Positions 51,616 through 64,000 of a stretch of DNA of 64,000 bases are shown one piece after another; position 1 is the first letter of the stretch, and each line of letters opens with the position of its first letter. The notes beneath the pieces were generated by a model, which saw nothing but the letters and a program-made list of their open reading frames with translations, had not been told where the DNA came from and did not search any database. Made by a program: the position numbers and the translations under genes. The DNA is from Megalonaias nervosa (lineage: Eukaryota > Mollusca > Bivalvia > Unionida > Unionidae). The stretch lies in assembly GCA_016617855.1 (NCBI GenBank), contig JAECUM010009351.1:21525-85524 (forward strand). Reading direction: 5' to 3'.

Positions 51616-53572
51616 CGAAATGGTGTTAACATAAAATCCAAAGGCCCTTTTCAGAGCCACTCCACTGCCTCGAAAATATATTTATCTTCACTTTGCCTAA
51701 AAAATTTTATTCGATTGTATAATTTATCTTTTAACTCACAAAAACATTATTCTCTTATCTAAATTTTTTTTTTTAGTCCGTTGTATAATTTGGGTATAAT
51801 ATTATAATATCCACAAACACGTACGCGAATGATTCAAACTTTATATAGAAATGACACAGGTGGCATGACGTCACGGTACTTGCTATACTCAAACACGAGC
51901 GCGAATGATTCGTGTTTGTATATAGAAATGACACAGGTGGCATAACGTGACGGTACTTGCTATACACAAATACGAAAGCGAATGATTCGTGTTTGTATAT
52001 AGAAATGACACAGGTGGCATGACGTCACAGTCCTTGCTACATTGTTGCAAGTGTCTAGGAGTTAAGGAATTAAATTGATGTACAACACGAATGGTTCGTA
52101 ATTCTATGTATTTAAGTAATTTGGGATAAGCCATCAGCCTACGAAACAGTGGCTGATTTTTTTATAGTTGCTGTTTTTAGTCCTGCTGATTGGCTGATGG
52201 CTTGTGTATAGAGAGTTATAATATCCACAAACACGTACGCAAATGATTCAAACTTTATATAGAAATGACACAGGTGGCATGGCGTCACGGTACATGCAAC
52301 ATTGTTGCAAGTGTCTAGGAGTTAAGGAATTAAATTGATGTAGAACACGAATGGTTCGTAATTCTATGTATTTAAGTAATTTGGGATAAGCCATCAGCCT
52401 ACGAAACAGTGCCTGATTTTTTTTATAGTTGCTGTTTTTAGTACTGCTGATTGGCTGATGGCTTGTGTATAGAGAGTTATAATATCCACAAACACGTACG
52501 CGAATGATTCAAACTTTATATAGAAATGACACAGGTGGCATGACGTCACGGTACTTGCTACATTGTTGCAAGTGTCTAGGAGTTAAGGAATTAAATTGAT
52601 GTAGAACACGAATGGTTCGTGATTCTATGTATTTAAGTAATTTGGTATAAGCCATCAGCCTGCGAAACAGCAGAGAGCCCATGTATATATTTGAATAAAT
52701 ATTTTGTACCCATACAAGAGACTTTTCTTATTGGAGTCTCTATTCTGTCTGTCAGTCTTTCTTTGGAACATCTCTGTCTTCTTTCCTGTGTGTTTCCATC
52801 TTCTTTGTTTAGATGTGTATTTGTTTGTTTCTATATGTCTATGTTTGTCCCTATTAACCTTTGTCCCTATAAATGCATTTCACGCTATAAATAGTTTTGA
52901 CCCTATAAACCCCATGACGTCACCAATGTTCATTACCATTGGCCCACAGGTGCCATTCCCATGTTAAATTCCTGTGTTGGTCTTTGTTTGTCCCTTTAAA
53001 ACTCCCTTTATCCCTATCAAATTCATGTCACCCACCTACCTACAGTAGCGCGTATTAGGTTAGTCACTTGCAACACTGTTGCCATTATTCCCCTAGTGTT
53101 GAGTAAAGTGACGTCATTGAAGCTGAAAAGTTTGAGACTAAATATAGACTTGGGTTTTCCAGAGGTTGTAGCTTTAAATAGATACTAGGTTAGTTCATAG
53201 GACTTTCCTACAAGATGAGATTATAAATAGATAGTGGGGTTTTCCTTAGGAATTTATCACAAGTTGTAGCTAAAACTAAATACTAGGTTTTTCCAAAAGG
53301 AATTTCCGAGGTCATATTTGTGACGTCATGCGCATGCGCTATAAAATTTGGCGCATGGAAAATCTAAATGAAAAATGTGATTCGCGTTTGTGTTCAGCTT
53401 GTTCAATTGCCCATTCACTCCATGTTAAATTTCCCATGTTAAATTCCCCTTGACACCAATTTCTTTGTTAAATTTCCCCATGTTAAATTCCCATTGTCGC
53501 CAAAGTGCAACCCCCCTATTTTAACATTACGGTCCCATTGTGGCTAAAGTGCCCCACTATACTACTGTCACA

Positions 53573-54274
53573 TGATCACTTAATCATCAAACAGCGCAGG
53601 AAAAAAAATGCCATTTAACATGTAGGCCAGAACACCCAATCTAAGAATCAAATTTCCACACTGGATGCAGATTAGAACTGATGGATCGTTTACTTTTGGA
53701 TCCATTAAATACTTTTGAGCCCACAATGCAATTTACCTGTAAAACCTACGGATGCCTGTATAACTCTTATTTGACCATCAAGTGGCGCTCCCATGTTAAC
53801 CTATGGGCGCTATAAACGTATGCACATACAACTGCTTGGGAACTATTCTGGTATAACTCGAGAGAAAGATGTGAAGAACACAGCTGGATCCCTCTGTGGT
53901 ATGGAAACTTTTGACAAGTTCAAGGACACAGCGTTGATACAGACCACAATGTTTGATTTAATGACCTTTGAAACAAAATCAAACACGGACTCATTTTAGA
54001 CATGATGGATCATCGGATTTAGACATGTGGTTGCAAGACAATATTTATTAGACGCAGTAGATGTTCGCTTGAGACTGAATCGAAGTAATACCGTTTCACG
54101 CCAACGAGTAGAAAACCATCATCAAAGAAGCCAGACTTTACGCGTATGGATGATTTACCTAAAGTGTGCAACGATATGGGTCAAGCTCAGAGTGGAGCGA
54201 CAGCCAAGTATCAACTACGTTGAGTAGGAGTGAAGACCTGAAGCTGAAATAACTTGCACTTTTAGGTATGGCCT
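53573..54274. other. Flank between element B and gypsy remnant
   Basis: Two small plus-strand ORFs (53793-53999 and 54027-54227) have no recognisable motif and may be chance or 3' remnants of a retroelement. Confidence 0.3.
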
Positions 54275-55640
54275 TTAAATTGTCAAAGATCCCTGACACT
54301 TGTCAGACCAACGAAACTTGGATTTCTTACTTAGCAATTTTGTCAGAGGCTCGGCACCACAAAATCGCATAAGTTGCTTGTTACTAAGAGGCACTGAGAA
54401 TTCAGAGATAGCCATGACCTTGACTTCTACATGTTTAACATGACCGTGTCCCACGATATTTCCGAGAAATATGACACCAGCACGGCAAAACTCACTTTTA
54501 CTTAAATTAACTCGCAGATTTGCATTACTGAGTCGAACAAAGAATTTTTGAACCATTTCCAAATGATCTTTACATGTATCGTTGTAGATGATAACGTCAT
54601 CGATGTATGCGTGACGATTATACAGACTTCATGTTATCATGTTCATTAAATACTAAAATGTTGACGGAGATTTTTTTTTCTTACCAAACGACATTACTTT
54701 ATGTTGATAAAATCCATCCGGAAGAGCAAATCTCGAAATTTCGTTTGTTTTTACCCTGAGTGGAATCTGCCAGAATCCTTTAAAAGGTCAAACTTGTTGA
54801 CATATTTTGCATTTCCAATTTTGTCAATCCAGCCATCTATTATTCGCATTGGAAATGAATTCGTTTTGATGACAATTTGCACCGTTCTATGGCCAGTACA
54901 TATATGGAAAGTATTATCTTTTTTAGGCACAAGAATACATGGTGAACTCCAGTTACATTTACTTGGTTCATTTCCCAGCAAATATCGAATTTCCTTGAGA
55001 GGATTCATCTTGTAAGGATGCTGTTTCACGGGAATAGAATCCACAATCTCAACGTCATGGTAGATGTTATTTGTTCGTGTTGGAACATCATGAAAAGGTG
55101 CTCATGTTCACATAATAACTGTTTTAGTTCGCTCTTTTCTTGTGGTTTTAGATATAAAAGTTTCTGGTCCAGATAATTTAATATTTTTCAACTCGGAAGA
55201 TTGGTTAAGGGAAAATCTCCACTGTCAGATGAACTTTAGGTATGTTCTGATTGGGATTTCCTACCATTTATCACATTTGACAAGATCTACAGTATTTACA
55301 AACATCACTTTTAATTTTGGCCAATATAAATTATTTGTGATCTTGTGATAAGTAGTATTGACTCCTAAATGGCCAGCTAAGGGAGTTTCATGAGGAAAAC
55401 TAAGAATTTCCTGTCGATATGTTGATATAACTTTGTAACAACAATTTGATAGCTCACTGACCACTTATGACCAGCGGGTACCTCTGTTGGCCTCCATTTT
55501 CTCATAAGGATTCCATTTTTCACAAAATAACAAACTGGGACTTGCGTGGCTTCAGTTTCGCTAATTTCCTCCTGAATCAAACAAGGAATTCCTAATCTTG
55601 TTCTTGTTTGACGAGTGATTGTCTTTTGCCATCCTGATTA
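54275..55640 (-). mobile_element. Ty3/gypsy pol remnant, rearranged
   Basis: On the minus strand an integrase zinc-binding piece comes first, at about 55261-55580. It has THETPLAGHLGVNTTYHKI-type residues, i.e. HPxxGHLGVxxT with YWP and a following Cys pair. The region just upstream of reverse transcriptase follows. Then come RT blocks: WSSPCILVPKKDNTF (54751-55044), an IDDVIIYND-like active-site region near 54590, and LSKSEFCRAGVIFLGNIVG (54275-54562) with AEPLTKLLSKK at the end. Many stops are present. No LTR or RNase H was found. The integrase-before-RT order is unusual for gypsy, and the integrase core is missing. Confidence 0.7.
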
Positions 55641-55649
55641 AAATAAATA

Positions 55650-56614
55650 GAATGAGTAATTAATAGTTAAAAGAGATACTGTGATCAGTGCCCTTTGACT
55701 GATCAACACCAGGAGAAAAAAGTGACCTCATCAAAGAACTGATCAATCAAAAGGGCTAATTTTCTGATCAACACCATTCTCAAGAGCTCTTTTTGTCATA
55801 GCTCTTGTGACTGCACGAGCAGGTATAAATCAGGGATTTCAATGTCAACAGGATCAAATTTCTGATTCAACAAGGCTTGTCAGTTACAAGTGGATTAACC
55901 ACAACCTTTTCTCCAGCTAGGTCATTGCTTCGTAATAAACGATACCTTCAATGGGTAAAGAATTCACCGTTCTGTCGCTTCAAAAAAATCATAATCTCAA
56001 GGAACTGATCCTATTTTAAAGACTCTAACCCTTCCTGGGTAGGAATTACAACTTTAGAGGATACTGTGAAAGCATGTTGGTTTCACTAAAGATTTCTCAA
56101 ATATGTGAAAATGAAATTTTCACCAGGGATAAGGAAAATTCCGAAACAAACTTCAAAAGACAATTTTTGAATAGATCTGAATTTTTTTTTTTTTTTTTTT
56201 TTAAATCATATCCAGGACGAGCCCTCAATTTCTGCTATGACCCTATGATCTTAAACTAAGTGACAGTTAAAGCAAAACTAACTGGTTTAGTAAAATTAAA
56301 CAAATAATTTATTTCCCTGGAATACAAAGTGGAAACTTAAAAGGAATTTACTGCGTTTAGAATTAAATCTAAAATAATCCTAACGGTTCTAACAGAAAAC
56401 CCTAGTACAGAGTATTTCAAATGAATTCCAGTATTGAATTTGCTGATCTGTATGACCTGATGTATCACAATGATATAATGATTGAATTCATAAATATCCC
56501 CAAATAGTGATTTAGTCCATAATGGCATTGAGAACTTTGTAATTCCAATTAATAATATTGTTTAAAAGAAATGATTCCTCTCAAATTTTATCTGAACACA
56601 ACTAACAATAACAA

Positions 56615-56696
<82 letters not shown>

Positions 56697-58270
56697 TCTC
56701 AAATGGGTAATGATTTAATATTAAATTTATGACTTGAATCATGTCCAGCTTTTGCTAGCCTTGGCGAACAAAAGATGGTCATTATTCAACGAGTTTCATA
56801 AATTAAAAATTAAAATATTACCCATTTAAGATTCTTTTTAACACATAGTTTTTATATCAGTGGAAATTCTTTAGATACAAAGAAGAACGAATAATTTCGT
56901 TCATTCTGACATACGTTGCACCTTTCATTTGCTGTGCATAAAAATAGTCCCAAACAACGTTGAACTAGTATTAACGTTTAAAAGTAGACTATACTTTTCT
57001 TACAAACTATAAATCAAAGAACAAGCGTCCTTCCGAATAAACATAACATTATACATAGACAAAATCATTTTCAACACAGAATGTCCAATGCGTATGATGT
57101 CGCGTTGTTTGATGCATTACCCGTTTAGAGTACAGATGACGATCCATGTTTACATAGCCTAAAGTTTCACTTTCACAACTAAACATTACATTTTTGCTAT
57201 ATTCATGTGAAAAAAGGTTTACTGGACGCAGAAATTCCCATATTTACTGTAATGTATTTGTGCCGGATATTTGCAGAAATTGATTTGGAACAGAAGATTA
57301 CAGAATATGCAAACAAATTTCGTTTTGGGTTGGAATTACATCACATATTTACCGCATAAATGTGCAGTGGTTGGATAAACTTCTGTCAGTTTGGAGGCTG
57401 GTTTATGTCCACATTTTTCTGTCAACAGAGGTGAGTTTATTAACTTCTGTATGTTAACATTTAAACCACGCTTGTATATAGGGTGGATTCAATGCTACAG
57501 GTATACGCCCCCTCCACCCCCACCCCACTCACCCGCTATCAACTGAGCAATACCTTTAGTTTTACTTGTTCATGTTATTGTTCTTGTCTTGGGCTTTTAG
57601 ACATTTTTCATGTTATATTATGTTATACATGAAATAAGAAGCCCTTGTTGGGGTAAATTGGCCATATTCAGACAGACGAGACCATTTTATCTCTAATTCC
57701 TTTAGTGACTCGAATCGAAAAATGACCGCCAAAATGTTCATTGAAAACAAAATATTCCAGAAGGTGGGGTTAAAAATGTTTTCTCACGATCGCAGTCAAT
57801 CAGTAAAAAGAATACTGCGCAATAATTTCATTGGCTTATTTGGACCAATCAGAATCACATAAAGTGATATGTTAACATGTTATAACATCAAAAATATTAA
57901 AATATAGTCAACGTTTTATAAGTAGTTTTATTGACATGTTTCTTCATGAAAAACGATTAAAAGGTCTTTCTGTCAACTTTCTTCGGTGCAAACCACTTAT
58001 GGAACTGATGTAAAAGCGGCCGTGCTGTCTATTTCTATCGCTTGGAATTGTCACGCAATTTCTTGAGAAAGAACGCAATAACTGGGGATTCAAAATTATG
58101 TCATTATTCCAAGTTGTCGATCAACAACGTTCCCTTGGTTTCACCAGGAGACGTACTAAAAAGATCCAAAAAAACCCCCCCAAAAAACCCACATCCAAAA
58201 CAACAAAAAACCAACTCAACTAAACCTAACTAAACCAAACAACAAAACGAAAACATTTATATGTAAAGTA
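55650..58270. other. AT-rich DNA with dispersed repeat copy 2 and (TA)n
   Basis: No gene is recognised. A T-run lies at 56184-56201, dispersed repeat copy 2 at about 56260-56460 and (TA)n at about 56619-56693. A C-rich patch lies near 57508-57535. Confidence 0.45.
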
Positions 58271-58275
58271 TTTGA

Positions 58276-58735
58276 CGAAATGTTTAATCACAGTTCAAGT
58301 CTGAAGAAACACGATGATGTAATCAGGAGAAAAAACATTTGAGTGTGAAGTATGCAATAAATTGTTTAGTCAGAGAGGAAATTTGAAGGTGCACAAGAGG
58401 ATGCATACTGGAGAAAAACCATATAAGTGTGAAGTATGTGATGAATTGTTTAGTTACAGTGCAAGTCTGAAGAAACACACAAGGATTCATACTGGAGAGG
58501 AACAGTTTAAGTGTGAAATATGTGACAAAATATTTAGCCAAGGCGGAAATCTGAAGGTGCATATAAGGATGCATACTGGAGAAAAACCATTCAAATGTAA
58601 AGTATGTGATACAATGTTTAGTCAGATTGGACACATGAAAATGCATATGTGGGGACTGGAGAAAAACCATTTAAGTGTCAAGTATGTGACCAAATGTTTA
58701 GTCAGAGAGGGCATCTGGCCATAGAACATAATTAA
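58276..58735 (+). pseudogene. Decayed C2H2 zinc-finger array, part 1
   Basis: About five fingers are present ([60 protein letters not shown]), with TGEKP linkers. A one-base loss near 58648 then shifts the last linker and finger. It is related to the intact gene at 40852-42081. The array is cut at about 58720 by the left arm of an inverted repeat. Confidence 0.7.
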
Positions 58736-59166
58736 TTTTACTACATATTCTCTACATTTGTTTCTCAGTACTGAACTTTCTACTGTGTGACAATCAATGC
58801 AAATCATATGTCAATCTAAAATACCTTCAAAGATGACTTTACGGTGAAGTTCTTGTCAGGGGTTGACCTGCATTTTTTTGAGAGGCTGAATTGTAAACAA
58901 AACACCATGCAATGGAACACAGATTTCACTTCCGGATCATCACCAAGGCCTTATTACTCACTGTGCACTGTCGCCGAAATACACACAGACAACCACACCA
59001 TAAGCTCATATTCTAAAGAATAAACAATTGCCTTTAAATCCTTACCAAGAATGCCTAAATCTAACTCTTGTATCACCACCAAACGGAGACAGGAAAAAAT
59101 GTTCTAAAAATAGACTGGGACTACATTCGTGGGTACTGAACCGGAACTATTAATTGTGACCTAAGG
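58720..59166 (+). repeat. About 430-bp inverted repeat, left arm
   Basis: It runs from GGCCATAGAACATAATTAAT to TTAATTGTGACC. It is the reverse complement of 59866-60310 with about 10 percent differences. It interrupts the finger array; similar GGCATCTG/GGCCATCTG on its two sides may be a short target duplication. Confidence 0.65.
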
Positions 59167-59865
<699 letters not shown>

Positions 59866-60310
59866 CACAATTAGTACTTCCAGTTCATTACCCACGAATG
59901 TAGTTCTAGTCTATTTTTAGAACATTTTTTCCTCTCTCATTTTGGTGGTGATAGAAGAGTTTTATTGGTGCATTTTTGGTAGGGATTTAAAGGTAATTGT
60001 TTATTCTTGAGAATATGAGCTTATGGTATGGTTGTCTGTGTGTGTTTCGGCGACAGTGCACAGTGAGTAATAAGGCCTTGGTGATGATCCGGAAGTGAAA
60101 TCTGTGTTCCATTGCATGTTGCTATGTTTACAATCCAGCCTCTCCAAAAAATGCCGGTGAACCCTTGACAAGAACTTCACCGTGAAGTCATCTTTGAAGG
60201 TATTTTAGATTAACATATGATTTGTATTGATTGTCACACAGTGGAAAGTTCAGTACTGAGAAACAAATGTAGAGATTATATAGTAAAATTAATTGTGTTC
60301 TATGGCCATG
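59866..60310 (-). repeat. About 430-bp inverted repeat, right arm
   Basis: It begins GGTCACAATTAG and ends TGTTCTATGGCC, the mirror of the left arm. Zinc-finger coding resumes directly after it ([14 protein letters not shown]). Confidence 0.65.
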
Positions 60311-61250
60311 TGAGAGGACATGCAGGAGAAAAACCATACAAGTGTGAGGTATGTAACAAGATGTTTAATCAGAGAGGGCATCTGATAGAGCACATGAGGA
60401 TGCATACTGGAGAAAAGCCATTAAAGTGTCCAGTGTGTGATAAAAGGTTTAGTCGGAGTTACCAGTGAAATGTGCACATGAGAACACATACTGAAGAAAA
60501 ACGATTAAGTGTCAACAGTGTAGTAAAATGTTTAGATGTAGTGGAGCAGTAGACAATAATGTAAGGATAAAAATTGGTGAAAGACCATTTTAAGTGTCAA
60601 ATATGTGATGCAGTCTTTGGTCACAGTGGAAAACTGAAAGTCACATAAGGAAAGATACTGAATAAAATCCATCTGAGTGGGAAGTATGTGATGAAATATG
60701 TAATTACTTAGGGCATCTGATGGAGCACATGAGGATACATACTGGAGAAAAAGGATTAATGTGTGGAATTTGCAATAAAAAGTGTAATGAGAATGGACAT
60801 TCTGAAGATGCATTTGATGATAGATAATGTGTGGAGTGTGTGATGAAATATTTCGTCAGGGAGAAAATATAGTTTATAAGAAACATTAAAATGTAAAGTA
60901 CATGATAAAAGGTTTCATGTGAAGTACGTGATGTTATGGTTTGTCATATGGGACATTTGAATGTGTACATGAAGGAAAGGAGAGGAGCTATTGAAAAGTA
61001 GGGTATTTAATGTAAAGTTGAGTCATGTTAAAGGTACACATGAAGACATATACTGGAGAGAAACCATTTAAGTGTAAAATATGTGCTGAAAGGTTTAGTG
61101 TGAAGAATCACATGGGGATTCATTGTGGAAAAACAGCAAGTAATTATGAAATGTATGATAAATTATTCTAAATACGGGAAAGTTTAAAGTTTCAGAAAAT
61201 GGTGCACACTGAAAAAAACCATTTAAGTGGAACAAGTGCCTTTATGAATA
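60311..61250 (+). pseudogene. Decayed C2H2 zinc-finger array, part 3
   Basis: Two clear fingers ([25 protein letters not shown]) are followed by increasingly degenerate ones to about 61220, with stops and shifts in every phase. TGEKP-like DNA remains recognisable (TACTGGAGAAAAACC-type). Confidence 0.6.
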
Positions 61251-62994
61251 TAACTTACACATGGCTTAGAAGTAACTTATCTTCATTACTTAAGAGGTTA
61301 TCAGTAACAACCATTTAATTTGTGTGGGTTGGATTTTCATTCAGACCAGGAACTTATTATGTTTTTCATCTGAAGATAAAATTTGTTCTTTTTTCTACAA
61401 GTCAGAGAAAGATATTTCTTTTTCAAACCACTTGGTGACTTCAATTTTGCTTTTCTTAAAATCATCCCAGTTCACCCCCACCATATTCAAACTTGTAAAC
61501 AATCTCACACATTTCCATTTGAATCACAGTTACTGAAATGATTTCAATACCTTAGCCTGCCAAAAGTAATATGTGGCTCCCTAGCATCAAAAATAAAACT
61601 GGCCACAGTGGAAATTTCATATTATGGTCACCTGGTACTCTGACTTAAAAAAGTTACACTCTGATCTAAGAGGGAATTTAATGTGCTCTGACCTCAAAAG
61701 GACACTTTGGCCTCGGTTGGAAATTAACATTGTGAGGTCAGAGTGTCTTTATTGTTCTGATGGAGTTAAGAAATTATGGCCTCTGATGGAAACTGTAATG
61801 TTAAAACTCTATCTGTTAACCAATACACAATTTGGACTGACCAACACAGTCAATTTCTGCCAAACACCCACATGTACGTGTGTTAAGAAACTGGAATTTA
61901 TAGCTTAAGTATGATCTCAATGAGACCACATCCTGTTGCATCAAATCTTTGTCTAAGATATTAATTGTCCTGATATTGGGACAAGGGTTATTTACTACAT
62001 AATGTCTAGTGTATTAAATACTTTAGATATATTAACAGTACATATCAATTGATATAATTAGCGCATGTAGTGTCACATTTAGCATCCTATAGAAGTCTCC
62101 TACAGATGCTCAAGTTTCCCTCTTTAATTTTTAGACTCCGCACCCCATTCATTGTTATCCCTCTAGCCTACCTTATCTGATTAGTTCGCTCGCATCCTTT
62201 TAATTGAACGTCGTTATGTATAGGTTCCTAATGCCGGATAAAAAAGAACCCCTACTACGCCTTGGCATTAACTAAGCTAAGAACAGAGATTACGCCTCAT
62301 TGAAGTATTTTTGAAGTCCAAGATTGCATAACATCCATGTTGGGACTCCTAATGTGTCTAATAGATGAAAATCATTAAGTAACTATCTGGACACAAAATT
62401 CTCCAAAAAACAAGAGTTCGTTACAAAGCAAACCAACAAGTTTGGTAAAATTCAACAATTTATTTCCCATAGAATACACAGAGAATATTTAAACGGAACT
62501 TAAATTATTGTGAATTAAATCCCGAATAATTCTAAAAATGTTGTATCATAAATTCAAAAGTATAGAATATTACGAATGAATTCAAAGAGTCTTGAATGTG
62601 CTGATATACCCATAGTCTTAAATGGGTTAATGTACTACTATCCTTGATGTACCACATTGCTATAATCCAGATTGTCTTTGGATGAATTCACAATGATCCC
62701 GAAATAGTATTTTAGTCTATTTTGTCTGTAAGCACTTTTTAATTACAACGAATAATTTAAATTAATTATTCCCCTAAAATTATATATGAACACAACTGCA
62801 CATAACACCACAGACAGAATTTAAAGTTGGAATGAATAATTTTGTTTACCTCAACCTTATAAAGAAACCTAAAACAGAACAAAATGAGCAGGATGTGAAT
62901 CACAAGTTTTCTTCAAGAACATTCTAAATTGTAAATAAGGCTATACCCTTGAATTAAAATATCAGTAAACAACTTATTTATAACTTAAAAACGC
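61251..62994. other. Non-coding DNA with dispersed repeat copy 3
   Basis: No gene. Copy 3 of the dispersed repeat is at about 62430-62840 (core CAACAATTTATTTCCC). Short CTCTGACCTCAAAAGG-like imperfect duplications lie near 61630-61760. Confidence 0.4.
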
Positions 62995-63000
62995 ATGATA

Positions 63001-63240
63001 TGGGTCACTAATGGCCGAGTGGTCTATAGTGCTTGCCTTTACCAATCACTACCATCTCAACTTTGTCCGCGTGGGTTCGAGTCACGCGCTCGGCAAATGT
63101 GGGTATGTGAGAAAGCTACTAGTAACTTCCCGTCGGTCAGTGGTTTTTACTGGAGATTTACCAAGTTCTTCCTCCAGCTGAACAGCTTATATCGCTTTAG
63201 AATGGGTTACACTGAAGAATAGAATATAGCGCCTTATAAC
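63001..63240 (+). mobile_element. tRNA-derived SINE, second family member
   Basis: An A-box-like ATGGCCGAGTGGTCTATAGT and a B-box GGTTCGAGTC (63074-63083) precede the same body as the SINE at 6288 (AATGTGGGTATGTGAGAAAGC, CCCGTCGGTCAGTGG). The tail grades into 45-50 bp repeats. Confidence 0.7.
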
Positions 63241-63365
63241 AGATTACATTGCTGACAAGCATATATCGCTTTAGAATAGGTTACATTGCTGAATACAACA
63301 TATCGTTTTAAAATGTTACATTGCTGAAGAGCATGTATCGCTTTAGAATAGGTTACACTGTTGAA
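63190..63365. repeat. Imperfect 45-50 bp repeats at SINE tail
   Basis: Four units contain ATATCGCTTTAGAATAGGTT and ACATTGCTGA. Confidence 0.55.
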
Positions 63366-63479
63366 CCACTTTTACAAAAATACTTTTTTTTTTTTTTATT
63401 TGTAAATGAATGAAGTTATATGTAATGCTCTAAATGGGAGCTGTGAGCGTACGATTTTTTTTTGGAGTAACCGCACTTC

Positions 63480-63870
63480 TAACGCTGCTGTACATAATGG
63501 ATTTAGTGTACTAACGCTGCTTACGTAATGGGTTAAGTGTACCAACGCTGCTGTACATAATGGCTTTCAATGTACTAACGCTGCTGTAAATAACGGAATT
63601 CAGTGTACTAAATGCTGCTGTAAATAACGAATTTCATTGTACTAACGCTGCTGTACATAATGGATTCAAGTGTACTAACTCTGCTGTACATAATGGATTC
63701 AAGTGTACTAACGCTGCTGTAAATAATGGATTTCATTGTACAAACGCTGCTGTACATAATGGATTTCCGTGTACTAACACGGCTGTACATAATGAATTTC
63801 AGGTGTACTAACGCTGTTGTACATATTGGATTTCAGTGTACTAATGCCGCTGTGCATAATGGATTTTAGA
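63480..63870. repeat. 33-bp minisatellite, about 12 copies
   Basis: The unit is of the form GTACTAACGCTGCTGTACAT followed by AATGGATTTCAGT. ORFs read through it on minus (YSSVSTMKSIM-type) are by-products. Confidence 0.85.
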
Positions 63871-64000
63871 GTGAGTAGATATACACTTAAATTATTTCTG
63901 CGATGATCACCTAATTAAAATTACGGATATATTGACTCACACCAGTTAAAGCAACATATTATAATTTCTTTTGGAGGATCTAAATTGTTATATATATATA

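Larger units (their letters stand above)
43352..53566. mobile_element. Maverick-type element B, fold-back deletion derivative (10,215 bp)
   Basis: The ends read AGTAGTATAGTGGGGCACTT on both sides (inverted), with a 6-bp duplication GTCACA at 43346-43351 and 53567-53572. AGT ends and 6-bp duplications are classic for Mavericks. Genes homologous to the terminal genes of element A are present, but PolB, integrase, ATPase and capsid genes are absent. The centre holds a second inverted repeat and fragments of the TIR. It is a non-autonomous relative of A. Confidence 0.88.
51191..53566. repeat. Right TIR of element B (2,376 bp)
   Basis: This is the inverted copy of 43352-45726, beginning at GCTAGC and ending at the AGTAGT terminus (as ACTACT). 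A handful of substitutions are visible, e.g. one CRE reads GGCGTCA near 52281. Confidence 0.9.

Noticed and set aside
63480..63870. Coding sequence in the minisatellite
   Set aside because: ORFs here simply translate the 33-bp repeat and exist on both strands.

Overview
The window is eukaryotic, mobile-element-rich, AT-biased DNA. tRNA-derived SINEs, a spliced PHD/OTU/MULE transposon gene, tandem C2H2 zinc-finger genes, a Ty3/gypsy remnant and three Maverick/Polinton (adintovirus-like) elements together suggest a marine or freshwater invertebrate, most likely a mollusc such as a bivalve. The species is inferred, not shown. No ordinary host housekeeping gene is recognised.

Layout. (A) 1-12124 is the right-hand part of a decayed Maverick whose left end lies outside the window. 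It carries a protein-primed DNA polymerase B split by a SINE, an FtsK/HerA-type packaging ATPase, several small virion-type genes, a BIR-domain (IAP-like) gene and a lineage-specific terminal gene set: a Gln/Glu-rich coiled-coil protein, a CCHC zinc-knuckle protein and a small Arg-rich protein. (C) 13879-29941 is a nearly complete 16.06 kb Maverick with 144-145 bp terminal inverted repeats and a 5-bp TATTG target duplication. Its genes are a packaging ATPase, a DUF5679-phospholipase A2 protein, a retroviral-type integrase, a polymerase B joined in one reading unit to an SF1 helicase and an HNH-like tail, two small zinc or HNH proteins, and a leftward virion block (penton-like candidates, a two-TM protein, a fibre-like protein, an adenain-type protease, a pX-like protein, the major capsid protein, a basic core-like protein and a conserved N-terminal gene). 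A tRNA-derived SINE abuts its right end. 32267-40751 is an 8.5 kb MULE element with about 1 kb TIRs and a 9-bp target duplication, encoding a PHD finger, an OTU protease-like domain and a MULE transposase. An intact 13-finger C2H2 ORF follows at 40852-42081. (B) 43352-53566 is a 10.2 kb relative of element A. It has 2.4 kb TIRs, a 6-bp GTCACA duplication and AGT termini, and has lost its core genes and folded back on itself. 53573-64000 holds a rearranged gypsy pol fragment, decayed zinc-finger arrays interrupted by an inverted pair of about 430-bp repeats, copies of an unclassified dispersed repeat, a second SINE and a 33-bp minisatellite.

How the genes fit together. In element C the integrase and TIRs serve insertion; PolB and helicase serve replication; the ATPase, protease, capsid, penton-like, core and fibre genes form a virion set; and the PLA2 is a plausible membrane-penetration factor. 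Its termini are themselves palindromic and can be drawn as T-shaped folds. Terminal palindromes plus a VP1-type PLA2 are parvovirus-like traits inside a PolB/integrase element. Most virion genes are open; the others carry single stops or single frameshifts, so the copy looks fairly young but inactive. Elements A and B share divergent TATA/CRE promoters, and B carries tandem arrays of CRE plus TATA units in its TIRs, suggesting cAMP/ATF-type stress-responsive transcription. All functional statements are from motif reading alone; no database search was run.
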